The position numbers were made by a program, and so were the translations under genes. From Elusimicrobia bacterium CG_4_9_14_3_um_filter_62_55 (lineage in GTDB: Bacteria > Elusimicrobiota > Elusimicrobia > UBA1565), in NCBI GenBank assembly GCA_002790095.1, contig PFUL01000007.1, forward strand, positions 1 to 64,000: a stretch of 64,000 bases of DNA, given 5' to 3'. Positions 50,811 through 61,200 of this stretch are shown here, piece after piece (position 1 is the first letter of the stretch; each line of letters begins with the position of its first letter). The notes below the pieces were generated by a model that had not been told where the DNA came from, did not search any database, and saw only the letters and a program-made list of their open reading frames with translations.

Positions 50811-51850
50811 TCCCACCCCAGCATCATGCAGTTTAGACCGCTTCCGATTCCAAGAAACCCGACGCGGTCGCCTTCCCTTAGAAACCCGCGCTCCTCGGCG
50901 AGCGCCGCGGTCATCGGAAGGCTGACGGTCCCGATGTTTCCCAAAAACGAGTAGGTCGAAAAATCCTTCTCCTCGGAGACCCCCAAGGTCTTCAGGATCG
51001 CGTCCTTGTGTCCGGAACCGACCTGATGACAGATCACCCGGTCCACCGCCGAAGCGCTCCACTCCAATTTATTCAAGAACGCGTCCCAGGTTCTAATCCC
51101 CAGCGACACGCCGTGTTCGAGCACGGAGACCGAATCGGTCGCCATGAATTCCCGGTGCATGTCCCGTCCGCCCGCTCCCTTGGAAAGGCCCCAGGTACAC
51201 AACCGATGATGCTCCGGCGCGGCAAGCGACACGCCCCCGCGAAGCGAACGCCCGCGCGCCCCGAAGGACCCGTCGCTCAGCACGACGGCGACCGCGCCGG
51301 AGCCGCCGGTGAAGGTGGCCAGCGAGGTTTTGAACAGGTCCATGTTTCTAGAGGAGAGCAGCTTCTCGATGGCGATCTCGTTGATCTCCCTGGACGATTC
51401 GCAGGAGACGACGAGTCCCGCGCGGATTTGTCCCAGCTCGATGCGGTTGGCGGTCTCCAAAATCCCGTTGAGCACGCCGAGACAGGCGTTGCTTAAATCG
51501 TAGATGAGCGCGTTGTCGCGCACGCCGATCTCGGAGGCGACGGCGCAGGCCGTGGCGGGTTCGAACTGTTCGCGGCAAACGCCCGCGTAGATCAGGCTCC
51601 CGATCGCTTCCGGTTCGACGCCCGCGCGGGCAAGCGCCTTCTTGGCCGCCGCCGCCGCGCCCTTCGAAAGCGGGGCCCCTTCCTCCCACCAGCGCCGCTC
51701 GACGATGCCCGTCAGGCTCTCCAGTTGGCCGGAGGGGATATGCAAAGACGCGTACGCCGGCGCGAGACGCTCCTCAATCTCCGCGGAACTCACGACCACC
51801 GGCCCGAGTTCGTAGCCGATCGCGTCGAGCCTCACCTTTCTGTATCTCAC
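50804..51850 (-). CDS. oleA: OleA, thiolase-like head-to-head condensing enzyme
   Basis: A 348-aa KAS III/thiolase-fold enzyme. Catalytic C123 sits in LSNACLGVLNG, the His in VICHQVGSGH and the Asn in FLGNIGTVS. The OleA-specific glutamate is E97 in CREQFEPATA, the residue that in OleA deprotonates the alpha-carbon. OleA joins two fatty acyl thioesters by a non-decarboxylative Claisen condensation to a 2-alkyl-3-keto acid. GTG 51850 overlaps the stop of the Pfa subunit (GTGA), so condensation of Pfa products may be directly coupled to their synthesis. The open frame further upstream lies inside pfaC and is not used. Confidence 0.93.
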   Translation of the reverse strand: MRYRKVRLDAIGYELGPVVVSSAEIEERLAPAYASLHIPSGQLESLTGIVERRWWEEGAPLSKGAAAAAKKALARAGVEPEAIGSLIYAGVCREQFEPATACAVASEIGVRDNALIYDLSNACLGVLNGILETANRIELGQIRAGLVVSCESSREINEIAIEKLLSSRNMDLFKTSLATFTGGSGAVAVVLSDGSFGARGRSLRGGVSLAAPEHHRLCTWGLSKGAGGRDMHREFMATDSVSVLEHGVSLGIRTWDAFLNKLEWSASAVDRVICHQVGSGHKDAILKTLGVSEEKDFSTYSFLGNIGTVSLPMTAALAEERGFLREGDRVGFLGIGSGLNCMMLGWEW

Positions 51851-54800
51851 GCGTCCGCCCCCGCGGCCCGAATCGTGAAATCCACCATTTGGTAAATCAC
51901 GCGGCCGTCGACGCTGAGGAAGCCGTCGGCCCGGATTCGCCGAAGTTCCTCGTCGATTTCCGTGACGACCGCCTGCACCGTCACTTGCGAGTCGGCCGGA
52001 AGAATCTGGCCGCGATAGATCCACCGGTGCTTCTCACCGAGCGCGAGACTTTCGAAGCGGGCGCAGGCCGCCGCTCCCCAACGCTCGAGCGCGACGGTTT
52101 TGAGCAGCTGCAAAAAGGACTCCAACCCGAGCGAACCCGGCCACACGGGATCCTGATGGAAATGCGCCTTGAAGAACCAGGCCTCGGGATTCACGGCGGC
52201 GGTGCCCTCGATAAAACCCAGCCCCTTCGGCCCGCCGTCGGGGACGAAGCAGGTGACGCGCTCGACCATGCGCCAACGATCATCGGGCATCGGCGCCTCG
52301 CGAGGAACGTCGAACGACCGGGCGCGCGCGGTTTCGGCCGCATCGGGTTCGTAGAGCGCGGCGTCGCGGATTCCGATTTGGTCGGCGAGCGCGCCCTTCG
52401 AGAAAAAGCCGAAGTAGGTCGTTCCTTCATAGACCGTCTCTTGGCGGCACAGCATCTTATAGGAATAGTGCTGGATGATCATCCCGCCCGAATTGGAAAC
52501 GCCGGTCAGCGTCACCGTCGTCCTCAGCGTCCCCATCCCCGGCGTCACCGCTTGAAGCTGAACCGCCTCGCCGCCGAGGTTTCTAAAGGAAAGATCCTCG
52601 CCGGAAGTCAGCGCGGAGCCCAGATACGCCGCGAGCCAGCCGCAAGGCTGCAAGGCGGCCTCCAGCAGCACCGCGAAAGGCATCACAGGCTGGCGGTCCG
52701 CGTCGAAGTACCATTCGGAGGAAGGCACATCGTATTCCGCGTCGATCACCGCTCCGGCCTCCAGCACCCACGGACGAGCCTTCTCGATGCGCGTGATCCG
52801 GTTGAGGAACTTGTAAGGCGCACCCGGCAAACGCGCGATCACGCGCTCGGAATCAAAAATCTTATACCGCTCGCCGAACGCCTCCGACGGCTTGCCGATC
52901 GCGAAGGCGGTGATCGACGCGTCATCGAACAGCGCCGCCGGCTCCGAACGGTCCCATAGCCGCTCCAGATCCGTCTTATGGGTTCCCGAGAGCCGCACCG
53001 ACATATTGAGCATCTCCACGACGGGGCGCCCGTCGGCGAACATCAGTGCGTCCGCGATCGCGTACGGCGTTCCGTCGTCCTGATAGCCGATTTCCTTAAG
53101 CGAAATCTCGTAGGCGGCGGTCTTCGTCGACGCGATCACCTGGCCCCGGCACTTGAGCACGCTCGCCGCGCCGGGGATCGGCTCGTAAACGACCGAGTCC
53201 TTCTCGGCGACCCAACCGAAGCGCAGCAGCATCGTGCGAAAAGCGTGCAGACAGCACTCGTACATCAACGTACCGGGCATCACCTGATCGTCGACGAAGT
53301 GACAGGTCAAGAACCAATCGTCCGGATGAATGTCGGCTTCGGCGCGCAGCTGTCCCAGCCCGAAGCGGCCGCCCGTCGGGTCGAAGCGCGTCACCCGGTC
53401 GATCAATTTCATGCGCCCATCCGGAAGTCCGACCGGGTCGCGCAGAGGGAGCTCCGGAAACATCCGGCCGCGCCGAATCTCGTCGACCCGCGCGTCGTCG
53501 TAAATCTCGACGCCGTCGAGCGGCGCGAGCGGCGCGAAACCGCCGGTCACCTTTCCCGGCATCTCCCGAAGGTCCAATCGGGTGTGAACGATTCCTTTTC
53601 CGCCGTCGAGTTCCTCCTGCGTGAAGAAACCCGCGACGCCCTTTCGCATCGTCAGCAGCAATTCCCCGTCGACCGTCGCGTCGAACTCGAAGCGGAACAA
53701 ATGCGTCTCCCCCTGACGGAAGAAGCGAAGGATGCGGATGTCGTAGACGATCGTGGAGCCGGGTCCCGGCAGGGGACGGTGAAAGCTCACTTCGGCGTCG
53801 AGGAGCCGGTAAACGGCTTTCCCTTTCGTGACGGCGTCGACTCCCAAAAAACCCGATAAAAACAGATCCGCCTGTCCCGCTTCCACCGCGATGCAGACGG
53901 GAATCCGACCTCCGTCCAAATACCAGGCGCCGCTCTCGATGTCGTGCTCGGTGACGACGCGGCCCGAGCCCATGGAATGCGGTTCGCCTTCAATCAAGGT
54001 GATCCGGTCCACCAACTGCAGCGGGGCGTCCGGAAGGCGGACGCGGGTCGGATACGAGTCGGCGTGCGCGAAGGACGGTCCCAAAACCGCGCCGATCTTT
54101 CCCATCGCGATCTCAAAGCATTGCTCCTTGGTAAGTGCCCGGGGCACCGCGTTCGGATCGCGTTCGACGCCCGGGACGGCAACGGCAACCAAGGCCGTCC
54201 GCGCCGCATCCGCAAATTTCATGTACGCCGCGTGCGCGTCCGCCGTCTTGCGCCGCGCCTCCACGAACCAGTTCACCGGCGCCGGCGCGACGGAAGCGGG
54301 CGAAGCGACGGGAACCGGCCTCGGCGCGCGCCCCGAAACGACTGGCGCCGGAGACGGATCGGGGTCCGGGCGGTACTCCACCGGAATGCGCATCGCCGGC
54401 CGCTCGGGCCTGGGCTGTTCGAAAGGTCCGTTCACCGCCGCGAAATCCAATTCCTTTCCGGAAACGAACGCCGCGGCCAACGCGCGCAGCGTCGCCGACA
54501 CCGCGGACTCGCCGCGCGGACAGACGGCGGCCGCTTCGTGGACCCGGTCCCCGAGAATGCCCCCGATCATCCGCGTACAGGACGCCCCCGGTCCCATCTC
54601 GATGAACAATCGCGCGCCGTCGCGATAGGCTGACTCGACGGTTTTAGGAAAATCGACGGGGCCGAGCGCCTGAGCGAGGATCGCGTCGGCCGCGGATTCC
54701 CGGTTCGGAGCGTACGCCTCCCCGGTCGCGCCGCTGTAAAACGAGACCCCCTCGGGCGCTTCGACCGGGAACAGATGGAGTTCCCGGTACGCGTCCTTGA

Positions 54801-57800
54801 CCGGCTCCGCCGCTTCGCAATGCAACGTGGTTGCACCGTCGACCGGCATGGAGCGGGCCCCCATCTCGCGTACGAGCGCCTCCACTGCCCCGCGCTCCCC
54901 GCCGATTACCGTCTCGTGCGGCGTGTTCACGATCAACCGGTAGACCCGCTCCCGGTTTTTCAGCGCCGCGTCGACCGAATCCTTGGACGCGTCCACCACG
55001 GCCGCGACCCATTCAAGCGGCTCGCCTTTGGGAAGCTTCCAGCGCGTCCGCGCCGAGCGGCATTCTCCGGTCAGCTCCCGCGTGAACAAGGTCGACTTTT
55101 CCAGACGCCGGAGCATCTCGTCGCGGTCCTTCCACGCGCCGAGCGCGAACAACGCCGCCGACTCCCCGAGGCTTAAGCCCACGGCTTGATCGCAGGGAAG
55201 CCCGAACCCGCGCATCAAATCGGCGGTGAAGGCGCCCAGACATACCTGGCCGTATATCGCGTCGCGGGGGGAGAAGGCTTCCGGACGCTCCCCCCAAAAA
55301 ATTCCGGCGCGGTACTGCGAAGCCAAAAATTCATTCTCGGCGTCCTGGCGGCGCAGAGGCTCGGGCCAAGCCAGCGCTAGGTCCCGCCCCATCCCGTGAA
55401 ACGCGTTTCCCAACCCCGGAAACACGAACGCCGTCTTGAAGCCGGATTCCAGAGGCGCGGGGCGGTACAGCGCTCGCTCGCCTGCGCGTCCGTGCGCGCG
55501 TTCCGGTTCGCGCCCGGCGCGCTCCAACAGCGCCGCCGCCGATCGGCGCGCCTCCACCGCGTCGATGGCGACGACAGCCAAAGAACGCGGCCCTCGTCCG
55601 ACGGCGCGCTCGGGGGAGAGACTCTCCAACTGCGCGCGAAGCCCTTCGACCGACTCGGCGCGCGCCGCGAACAATCGCGCGCGAGGGGTCCGCAACCCGG
55701 CGCCGGAAGGTTTCGTCGGCGCCTCCTCGAGCACCGCGTGTACGCAGCCCCCGTCGATGCCGAACGCGGAGACCGCCGCTCGCCGCGGTCCCGACTGGCG
55801 GTCTCTCATCCAATAACTCGCCGACTCTCCCGGGAGCACCTCTTTATGCAAAGCCAGCGCGGCCTTCACGAACGACGCCAATCCGGAGGCGGCGCCCGCG
55901 TGGCCGATGCGATCCTTCGTCGTCGAAATCCGCCACGCCGGAACGCGCCCATCGAGAAAGCGTTCGATCCCGGCCCGCTCCGCGGCGTCTTCGGCCGGAG
56001 CGCCGCTGCCGTGCGCTTCGAAAAGTCCCACCGTCCTCGGGTCGATCGCCGCATCCGAGTAGGCGCGCCGCATCGCTTCGGCCACGGTCTCCGACGCGGG
56101 CACGGGGGCCTCGCCCGCGGGAGTCGAGGCCGATCCGACTCCTCGCACCACCGCGTAGACCCTGTCCCCGTCGCGCAGCGCGTCGTCGAGGCGCTTCAGT
56201 GCGAGCGCGGCCGCCCCTTCCCCGGGGATCGTTCCATCCGCGTCTTCGCGAAACGGTCGGGCCATGCCGGATTTGGAGTACGGGCGCGCGGCGTCGCTGC
56301 CGAGCACCGCGCGCGCGTCGCAGGCCAAATCCACGGCCCCGACCAACGCCTGGTCGAGCGCTCCGCTCTGCAAGGCGCGAACCGCCGCCTCCAACGCCGT
56401 CAGACCCGAACTTTCCTCGCTTTGCACGGTGAAGCTCGCTCCGCCCGCGCGGAATTCCCGCGCGACGCGGCTGGCGACGATCCCGCCGAGCGCCCCGAGC
56501 GTCCGGTCGGCGTTGAGCGCCGGCCCGAAGGCGTCGCGCTTTTCCTCCGGCAGCCGCCAGCGGCAGTGGAAATTCGTCGCGTTGAGGTCCAGGGCCAAAC
56601 CGATGAAGACTCCGGTCGAGAGCTTCGGACCGTCCTCCCAGGCCGCGTCATCGACCGCGGCGGCGGCGGTCTTCAGCATCAACAGCTGCTGCGGCAACGC
56701 CTGTTCCAATTCCTTCGGCGGCACGCGGAAGCGGCCGAGAGGCAGATCGAACGCGTCGATGGGATAAGCCCTGAAGGACTCCCCGGAGCGTCCGCGCCAG
56801 CGCGGCGCGCGCGGTTTCTCACCGTCCGAACCGAAAAAACGTTCCTCGAGTGCGTCGCGCGAATCCCACGGACCGAACTGCGCTCCGATTCCGACGACGG
56901 CGACCGGAACGCCGCCGCTTTTCGGCGGCCTCGCAGTGCGCTTCACGCGGCGTTTGCCGCGCCTCGGCGGTTCGTACTCCTCGACCAGCACATGCGCGTT
57001 GATCCCCCCGAAACCGAAGCCCGACACAGCGGCCTTGCGGGTTCCGCGCGACTTCCACGGCTCCGCCTCGGCGAGAACGCGGAAAGGACCGCTCTCCAAA
57101 TCCACGCCCGGCGCCGGTTTCTCGAAATGCGCGGTCGGCGGCAGCGACTTGTGCTTGAACGCGAGCAGCACCTTCATCAGTCCCGCCGCGCCGGCGGCGG
57201 TCAAAAGGTGCCCGACGTTCGACTTCACCCCGCCGATCACCGCCTGTCCAGGTTTCCATCCGGCTTCACCCCACAGCGCGCGCAGGCTCGACGCCTCCAC
57301 CGCGTCGCCCAAAGGCGTCCCGGTCGCATGACACTCGATGAGCTCCACCTGCTCCGGCCGCCACTCGGCGGCTTCGTACGCCGCCCGCATCGCCCGCAGC
57401 TGTCCCTCGGCGCTCGGCGCGAGCAGACTCCCTTCGATGTCGTTGGAAAGTCCGATCCCGCGAATCACGCCGTGCACCCGGTCGCCGTTTTTGAAGGCGT
57501 CATCGAGGCGCTTCAAGACGAAGAGTCCCGCGCCTTCCCCGACCACCAATCCGTTTCCCTTCGCATCGAACGGGGAACAGATTCCGTTCGGTGAGAGCGC
57601 GCGCAATTGAGAAAATCCCATCTGGGTGTACAGCGAATCCGGCCGCGAAACTCCGCCCGCGAGCATCGCGTCGGCGCGGTGCGCATTGAGCTCGTCGCAA
57701 GCGAGTTTAAGGGCGTAAAGGGAAGAGGCGCAGGCGGCGTCGAGCGTGTAGGCCCCGCCGCCCAGGCCGAGCGCGCGCGCGACGAGACCGGCGGGCAGCC

Positions 57801-58266
57801 CCGTAACGAAGCGATTGAGCGGCGTCTTAAGCGGCCGGTGTTCGAAGGTTTCAGCGGCGAGCGCCGAAGAACCGTCCGTCGGCAGCGCGATGTTTCCGAA
57901 GACGACGCCGATGCGTCCCGGATCGGTACCGCGCAGATCCGCAGACCGGACCGCGTCTCGCGCGGCGTGCAGAGCAAAGTGACACACCGGATCCAGATTC
58001 TTTAGGAATTCCTCTCCGAGGCCGATCCCCGCGCGGTCCAATTCGAAATGCTGAACGAAACAGGCTTTCTTCGAGACGATCTTATCCGCCGTCGCGGGGC
58101 GCGGGTCGTAGAGCTCGTCGACCGGACGGAGCCAGCGTCCCTTCGGCGGCTCCGAGGCGCAGTCGCGGCCGGAGGCGATCAACTCCCAGAACGCGTCGAG
58201 CGTTGCGGCGCCGGGAAAGACGCCTCCAAGTCCGACGATCGCGATAGGTTCCTGCCTGTGGGGCAT
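51847..58266 (-). CDS. pfaC: PfaC-type PUFA synthase subunit: KS-CLF-AT-DH-DH
   Basis: A 2139-aa megasynthase. KS (1-430) has Cys176 in DAACASSLYAL and the two His motifs CHATGTPLGD and SNVGHLL. The second KS-like domain (455-890) lacks the active Cys (QSEESSGLTAL), as in a chain-length factor. An acyltransferase follows (about 945-1260: VFPGLGNAFHGMG, serine in GLSLGESAAL). Four hot-dog units (about 1375-2130) form two FabA-like dehydratase/isomerase pairs; HFVDDQVMPGTLMYE and HFHQDPVWPGSLGLE mark two catalytic halves, and the first unit carries CIAVEAGQADLF. The internal AT between CLF and DH resembles the myxobacterial Pfa3 plan more than the separate PfaB of Shewanella. It starts six bases after pfaA. 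Confidence 0.93.
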   Translation of the reverse strand: MPHRQEPIAIVGLGGVFPGAATLDAFWELIASGRDCASEPPKGRWLRPVDELYDPRPATADKIVSKKACFVQHFELDRAGIGLGEEFLKNLDPVCHFALHAARDAVRSADLRGTDPGRIGVVFGNIALPTDGSSALAAETFEHRPLKTPLNRFVTGLPAGLVARALGLGGGAYTLDAACASSLYALKLACDELNAHRADAMLAGGVSRPDSLYTQMGFSQLRALSPNGICSPFDAKGNGLVVGEGAGLFVLKRLDDAFKNGDRVHGVIRGIGLSNDIEGSLLAPSAEGQLRAMRAAYEAAEWRPEQVELIECHATGTPLGDAVEASSLRALWGEAGWKPGQAVIGGVKSNVGHLLTAAGAAGLMKVLLAFKHKSLPPTAHFEKPAPGVDLESGPFRVLAEAEPWKSRGTRKAAVSGFGFGGINAHVLVEEYEPPRRGKRRVKRTARPPKSGGVPVAVVGIGAQFGPWDSRDALEERFFGSDGEKPRAPRWRGRSGESFRAYPIDAFDLPLGRFRVPPKELEQALPQQLLMLKTAAAAVDDAAWEDGPKLSTGVFIGLALDLNATNFHCRWRLPEEKRDAFGPALNADRTLGALGGIVASRVAREFRAGGASFTVQSEESSGLTALEAAVRALQSGALDQALVGAVDLACDARAVLGSDAARPYSKSGMARPFREDADGTIPGEGAAALALKRLDDALRDGDRVYAVVRGVGSASTPAGEAPVPASETVAEAMRRAYSDAAIDPRTVGLFEAHGSGAPAEDAAERAGIERFLDGRVPAWRISTTKDRIGHAGAASGLASFVKAALALHKEVLPGESASYWMRDRQSGPRRAAVSAFGIDGGCVHAVLEEAPTKPSGAGLRTPRARLFAARAESVEGLRAQLESLSPERAVGRGPRSLAVVAIDAVEARRSAAALLERAGREPERAHGRAGERALYRPAPLESGFKTAFVFPGLGNAFHGMGRDLALAWPEPLRRQDAENEFLASQYRAGIFWGERPEAFSPRDAIYGQVCLGAFTADLMRGFGLPCDQAVGLSLGESAALFALGAWKDRDEMLRRLEKSTLFTRELTGECRSARTRWKLPKGEPLEWVAAVVDASKDSVDAALKNRERVYRLIVNTPHETVIGGERGAVEALVREMGARSMPVDGATTLHCEAAEPVKDAYRELHLFPVEAPEGVSFYSGATGEAYAPNRESAADAILAQALGPVDFPKTVESAYRDGARLFIEMGPGASCTRMIGGILGDRVHEAAAVCPRGESAVSATLRALAAAFVSGKELDFAAVNGPFEQPRPERPAMRIPVEYRPDPDPSPAPVVSGRAPRPVPVASPASVAPAPVNWFVEARRKTADAHAAYMKFADAARTALVAVAVPGVERDPNAVPRALTKEQCFEIAMGKIGAVLGPSFAHADSYPTRVRLPDAPLQLVDRITLIEGEPHSMGSGRVVTEHDIESGAWYLDGGRIPVCIAVEAGQADLFLSGFLGVDAVTKGKAVYRLLDAEVSFHRPLPGPGSTIVYDIRILRFFRQGETHLFRFEFDATVDGELLLTMRKGVAGFFTQEELDGGKGIVHTRLDLREMPGKVTGGFAPLAPLDGVEIYDDARVDEIRRGRMFPELPLRDPVGLPDGRMKLIDRVTRFDPTGGRFGLGQLRAEADIHPDDWFLTCHFVDDQVMPGTLMYECCLHAFRTMLLRFGWVAEKDSVVYEPIPGAASVLKCRGQVIASTKTAAYEISLKEIGYQDDGTPYAIADALMFADGRPVVEMLNMSVRLSGTHKTDLERLWDRSEPAALFDDASITAFAIGKPSEAFGERYKIFDSERVIARLPGAPYKFLNRITRIEKARPWVLEAGAVIDAEYDVPSSEWYFDADRQPVMPFAVLLEAALQPCGWLAAYLGSALTSGEDLSFRNLGGEAVQLQAVTPGMGTLRTTVTLTGVSNSGGMIIQHYSYKMLCRQETVYEGTTYFGFFSKGALADQIGIRDAALYEPDAAETARARSFDVPREAPMPDDRWRMVERVTCFVPDGGPKGLGFIEGTAAVNPEAWFFKAHFHQDPVWPGSLGLESFLQLLKTVALERWGAAACARFESLALGEKHRWIYRGQILPADSQVTVQAVVTEIDEELRRIRADGFLSVDGRVIYQMVDFTIRAAGADA

Positions 58267-58272
58267 CGGATT

Positions 58273-61200
58273 CTAGACCGCCGCCCCGTTTTTAAACGCC
58301 GCATCCAAACCGGCGTCGAGCACGCAGTCGTAGCCGCTCATCCGCGCGACCACCGCGCCCGCATCATCGATAAAATCCACATCGGCGCGCGCGCGCCGGG
58401 CCGCAGCCTCGATCACCTTGGCCCTTAAAATCACCCCACCCTTCGGGAAGCCCGCCCGAAACTGCTTGTAGGACGCGAACCCCGTCGGCAAGCACGGCAT
58501 CCCTTTGCGCTCTCGCGACCAGACGATCAGCGCCTGAAACGCGGCATCGATCGCCGCCGGATCTGTGATCCAGCGCGAACGCAGCGGCTTCTTCATCCAT
58601 TCCGACGGAACCGGCGCGGTTCGCGCTCGGCAAACGATTCCCGCGTCGGACAAACCATCGACTGATTCGATGAAGCGCATCGGTTCGCCGTGGAACAGAT
58701 GCTCGTTGTAAATGCGTTCCGCGGATAGAGAGGAACGATCCAAATCCAGAGCGACCCCTTCCGGCGCTTCGCCTGCATGACCGAGCAGCACTCGCGCCCG
58801 CGCCCGCGGAGCCCCGTCGGAAGAGCGCATTTCCACCGGGCAAACCCCATCGCGAATCCTACCCGCGTAAAAGCGCAGCCGCGCCGGTTTATCCAAAACC
58901 ACGCCCTTAAGCACCCGAAAATCCTCAATCGCGGAAAAACCCAATCCCGGATTCGCGTGCAGGGCGGCGTGCGCGAGCCATTCGGCCATCAGCGCCGCAG
59001 GCAGCACCGGCTTTCCCGCCAACCGGTGGGAATTGAGGACCGGATGATCCTCCAGCGCCACAGTTCGTTCAAACGCAAACGGCATCGGCGCCTCTCCCAA
59101 CACCACCAACTCCGAAGGGCACGCGGGGTCCGCGAGCGCGTCGACCAGCAATTTCGCCCCGGAAGACACATCGATCAGCCCCACTCCCTCGGCCTCGAAG
59201 ACCTTCTCCAGCGCCGGCGTCACCATTCCGCCGCGCCACGGTCCCCAGTTAAACGATACGGCGCGAATGCCGCAGCTTCGGGCGAGCTTATTAAGCGCCT
59301 CGTTGGCCATCGCGTAATCGACCTGGCCCTTTCGTCCGAAGCGCGCGGTCGTCGAAGAGAAAAAGACGGCGAATTTCGCCTCACCCGGATCGAGAGCCCC
59401 CAACAGCGCCGCGGCCCCGTCAAGCTTCGTGCCGAACACCTGATCGAACTGCTCGGCGGTCTTGTCGGCGATCAAGCGGTCGGCCAGAACTCCCGCGCCG
59501 TGCACGAGACCCCGCACCGGGCCGTAGACGGACCTCAGTTCCTGAAACAGGGCTTTCATCGCGGACGCGTCCCGCGCGTCGAGACTGCGGTAAACCGCGG
59601 TCGCGCCGGAGTTTTCGATCTTCTTGAGGCTCGCCTCGATCTCGCGGCGCGCGAGCACCGCGTGTACGCGTCCCTGCAGCGCCTTCGGAGACATCACGCC
59701 TTCGGCAGCCAGGATCGCTTTCTTCAGCGCGGCGTCGTCGTTCGCCGAAGCGTACGGATCGACGCCCGCCGGAATCTCGCTGCGGCCCAGCAAAACCATG
59801 GTCGGCTTCCACGCCGCGGCGAGGGCGGCGGCGCAGGCGGCGGTGACGCCGCGGGCGCCGCCCGTCACGACGACCAACTCTCCAGGGGAGACGGGGGCCG
59901 CCCTGGGGGCGGGCGCGAACGATCGTTCGACCAGAGCGAAGCGCCGCGCGCCGTCGAGGCCCGTCTCGAGCGGACCGCGCGCCAAACATTCGTCGACTAC
60001 GGCGGCCGCGTCGAACGCGCCGCAGTCGATCGCCTTGCAAAGGACAGCATCCCATTCGCGGGCGGCGGTTTTCGCGAGTCCCGCGAGCGCGCCCGAGAGC
60101 GGGTCGCCGCGGAAGTTCTCGAATCCGAAGCGGCCGCCGAGCGCGGTCAGCGTGCAGAAAAACCGGAGCCGCGCCGCAGCACAGCGTTTGGAAAAGAGAA
60201 GCGCGTTCCGGAGAAAGGCGGCGTCGACGATTTCGGCCGCGATCACGACCCCTGCGACGCCGTCCAAGGATTCGTCGAAGGACGGCGGAACGACTTTCGC
60301 CTTTCCTCCTTCGGCTGCAAAAGCCTTCGCGAGCGCGTCGGCTCGCGTGTCGCCCTCAGCGACGATCAGGACGGTTTCGCCCGCGAGGCGAACCGCCCGT
60401 TCAGTTTTTTTTCCGGTCTCGACAGCCTCCACCCGGCTCGTATTGAGCGGGGCTCCGGCCGCTTCGGCGGACGCCTTCTGGTGGGGCGGAAGCCCCTCGG
60501 TGCCGGGCTTCATGGGGGCTATGGGACGCTCGGCGCCGTTTCCGTTCGACATATGCGCGATCACCTGGCCGAGCGTCTTGATCGTCCCGAGTTGATCCGG
60601 CCTCACGGTCGGCGCGCTCGGATACTTCTCCTGAAGCGCCGAAAGAATCTCAACGCGCTTGATCGAATCGATGCCTAAATCCGAATCGAGGCCCATGTCG
60701 AGATTGAGCATCTCGGCCGGGTAGCCCGTTTTTTCAGAGACGATCGCGATCAGCGCCCCCTCCATGCCCCGGCTTCCGTTCCCATTGGCGGAGACGGCGG
60801 CGCCCGCGCTGCCGTTCGCCATATGGGCGATGACCTGACCCAGCGTCTTGATCGTCCCGAGCTGATCCGGCTTTACGGCCGGGGCGTTCGGAAACTTTTC
60901 CTGCATCGCCGAAAGAATCTCGACGCGCTTGATCGAATCTATCCCCAGATCCGAATCGAGACCCATGTCGAGATTCAGCATCTCGGCGGGGTAGCCCGTT
61001 TTGTCGGCGACGATCGCGAGCAGAGAGGTTTCCATCCCGTGATTCCCGTTTCCGTTGGCGGCGACGGGGATCGGAGCGGAAACGGAAAGCCTCGGAGCGG
61101 CGAAAGCCGCCGGGGCGGGAGCGGGCGCCGCCGCGGCAACGATCGGCGCGGGCGCCGATAGAACGGGCAACGTCGTCACCGGCATCGCCGGAAGCGGCTG

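Noticed and set aside
49851-51062. A longer oleB reading frame starting at 51062
   Set aside because: The extra 84 residues lie wholly inside oleA, are Arg/Gly-rich and do not resemble OleB; the ATG overlapping the oleA stop is a better start.
55396-57594. A 732-aa plus-strand frame inside pfaC, and similar frames at 58777-60678, 5431-7464 and 27233-29044
   Set aside because: All lie antisense to clear genes and have Arg-rich compositions typical of GC-rich shadows.
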